DNA of 64,000 nucleotides, from assembly GCF_000828715.1 (NCBI RefSeq), contig NZ_AP014583.1, positions 2,230,001 through 2,294,000 of the forward strand. Direction: 5' to 3'. Below the pieces are notes generated by a model that saw only the letters and a list, made by a program, of their open reading frames with translations, was not told the origin of the DNA and searched no databases. Source of the stretch: Winogradskyella sp. PG-2. GTDB lineage: Bacteria; Bacteroidota; Bacteroidia; Flavobacteriales; Flavobacteriaceae. This document shows, in pieces, positions 62,836 through 64,000 of this stretch. Position numbers and translations under genes: made by a program. The first letter of the stretch is position 1. Each line of letters begins with the position of its first letter.

Positions 62836-63649
62836 TTGTATTGTTCTCTAATGTTTTTATCTCTGTTCTATCAATATTTTCTATGATATAGACTTTTCCG
62901 ATACTAGTCATATCATTAAATAATTTCACTTGTATAGTATAAGTATCTCCACTTATATCTGTTACAAAACTTTCAATTATCCCAATATCAATACCTTTAG
63001 GAAAGATAGCTGATTGTCCTCCTGTAACTATGGTATCTCCTACTTTAACTGGTGCAAATTTCGAAACATCAATAAGCTGAGTAAACTCTGGAGAATCTCC
63101 ATTCCAAGTTAAAGAACCTATATGATTACTCGATTTTAGCTTTGCATTTATTTGGCTCTTTTTATTTAAAATAGAAAGTACAGTTGAGTAATTGCTAGAG
63201 GTGTTATCGATAATACCAAGGATGCCTTTCGGTGTTATTACACCAAAATCCTCTTTAATACTATCGTTTTCACCTTTATTTAGAGTGAGGTAATTATTAG
63301 TGTTTGAATAACTATTTTTATAAACTTCAGCTGTTTTTACTCTATATTTTCCTTTAGAATATCTTGTGTCGAAATAAGAAGAGTCTTTTGTTGAAGTTGA
63401 GTTAAGTAATTGTTCTCTTAAAAGTTTATTTTCTTCAGCTAAAATGGTGTTTTCATCTTTTAGATTGAAATACTGACCTAAAGAATTAAAAGTACCATAA
63501 ACACCACCTGTTAAACTGTTTGCAGAATTTATAAATTTACTTCTATGATAAGAGTGAGATTGAATAGTTAAAGTTAAGGCAATACTAAAGAGCAATAAAA
63601 ACAACAGAAATGTTTTGTTTCTTATAACAAAATTGAATATTTGCTGCAT
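62828..63649 (-). CDS. mreC: Rod shape-determining protein MreC
   Basis: 273 residues: an N-terminal membrane helix (about 12-30), a coiled coil (DENTILAEENKLLREQLL, about 62-79) and the periplasmic beta domain with GVITPKGILGIID and PVKVGDTIVTGGQSAIFP, typical of MreC. It scaffolds MreB, MreD, PBP2 and RodA. It starts 10 bases after the mreB stop and overlaps mreD by 8 bases. Confidence 0.95.
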   Translation of the reverse strand: MQQIFNFVIRNKTFLLFLLLFSIALTLTIQSHSYHRSKFINSANSLTGGVYGTFNSLGQYFNLKDENTILAEENKLLREQLLNSTSTKDSSYFDTRYSKGKYRVKTAEVYKNSYSNTNNYLTLNKGENDSIKEDFGVITPKGILGIIDNTSSNYSTVLSILNKKSQINAKLKSSNHIGSLTWNGDSPEFTQLIDVSKFAPVKVGDTIVTGGQSAIFPKGIDIGIIESFVTDISGDTYTIQVKLFNDMTSIGKVYIIENIDRTEIKTLENNTNE

Positions 63650-63659
63650 TATTTATTAC

Positions 63660-64000
63660 TTATTTAATCAATACGCTTTTGTATTTAGATAAGTTTTTTA
63701 GCACAATACCTGTACCTCTAACTACGGCTCTTAAAGGATCTTCAGCAATGTAAACTGGTAGATCTGTTTTTTGAGATAAACGCTTATCTAGACCTCTCAA
63801 CATAGATCCACCACCAGCTAAATAAATGCCAGTATTATATATATCGGCAGCTAACTCTGGAGGTGTTTGAGATAAAGTTTCCATTACAGAATCTTCAACA
63901 CGTAAGATAGATTTGTCTAAAGCTTTTGCAATTTCTCTAAATGAAATTTGAACTTGCTTTGGTTTACCAGTTAACAAATCACGGCCCTGAACGCTCATAT
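63660..64000 (-). CDS. mreB: Rod shape-determining protein MreB (C-terminal part)
   Basis: Only the last ~113 residues lie in the window; the gene continues past 64000, so the start is not visible. The actin-like C-terminus is clear: PPELAADIYNTGIYLAGGGS (the adenosine/phosphate-2 region, GGG), MLRGLDKRLSQKTDLPVYIA and EDPLRAVVRGTG. The full protein is normally about 340 residues. First gene of the mre operon on the minus strand, as in most rod-shaped bacteria. Confidence 0.96.
   Translation of the reverse strand, partial: MSVQGRDLLTGKPKQVQISFREIAKALDKSILRVEDSVMETLSQTPPELAADIYNTGIYLAGGGSMLRGLDKRLSQKTDLPVYIAEDPLRAVVRGTGIVLKNLSKYKSVLIK

Noticed and set aside
1..64000. CRISPR arrays, tRNA or rRNA genes, prophage, integrase or transposase genes, toxin-antitoxin pairs.
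   Set aside because: No direct repeats with regular spacers, no cloverleaf or rRNA landmarks, and no recognisable mobile-element or defence proteins were found in reading the window.

Overview
The window is a gene-dense, visibly AT-rich stretch of a Bacteroidota chromosome, most likely from a marine member of the Flavobacteriaceae; I cannot name the genus. Four things support this: the Na+-pumping NADH dehydrogenase operon with a lipoprotein ApbE, families typical of the group (DUF6090, DUF6702, DUF4846, DUF1573, regulatory CarboxypepD-like proteins), genes with little Shine-Dalgarno signal, and several -7 boxes of the Bacteroidota type TAnnTTTG. No rRNA, tRNA, CRISPR array, prophage or transposase gene was found, and no gap between genes exceeds about 300 bases.

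Layout. 27-6104: complete nqrABCDEF operon closed by a strong terminator. 6160-7976: a frameshifted cupin lipoprotein and an SLC13-type carboxylate transporter. 8034-10386: a DUF4846 protein, a small orphan protein and the flavin transferase ApbE that should flavinylate NqrB and NqrC. 10482-14119 (minus): methyltransferase, methionine aminopeptidase, small HAD hydrolase, phosphoglycerate mutase. 14385-16883: ankyrin protein, M48 protease, GNAT and peptidase E. 17018-21623: a secreted cluster of two CarboxypepD-type paralogues, DUF6702 and an M1 peptidase. 21703-22895: TatA, an O-methyltransferase and a small membrane protein.

22938-34481 (minus) is the most distinctive region: an oxidative kynurenine pathway block. 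It holds kynureninase, kynurenine 3-monooxygenase, a RidA-type 2-aminomuconate deaminase, a semialdehyde dehydrogenase, 3-hydroxyanthranilate dioxygenase and ACMS decarboxylase. Together these would take kynurenine to 4-oxalocrotonate. Tryptophan dioxygenase and kynurenine formamidase are absent from the window. The block is interrupted by three DUF6090 membrane proteins, a secreted M20 peptidase and a 9-codon relic of a fourth DUF6090 start, and it carries an SDR lacking the usual Tyr/Lys catalytic pair.

34559-41050: Fe-S/CDGSH protein, lipoproteins, a methyltransferase, MsrA, a coiled-coil protein that has lost its zinc ribbon, Nif3 and LpxK. 41047-48357 (minus): TPR hybrid histidine kinase, GAPDH, lipoyl synthase, then a glycosyltransferase / ECF sigma / Nramp-like transporter operon. 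48493-54934: aquaporin, an ECF sigma / anti-sigma pair, MurB, an aminotransferase, a double-DTG aspartyl protease with PDZ, and a DUF1573 protein. 55119-59098: ValRS and a GntP-type transporter. 59108-64000 (minus): the rod-shape operon mreB (partial)-mreC-mreD-mrdA-rodA.

No clearly new defence or mobile system is evident. The best leads are the DUF6090/M20 insertion in the kynurenine block, unusual active sites in three enzymes or transporters, and a structured intergenic segment at 34982-35108.
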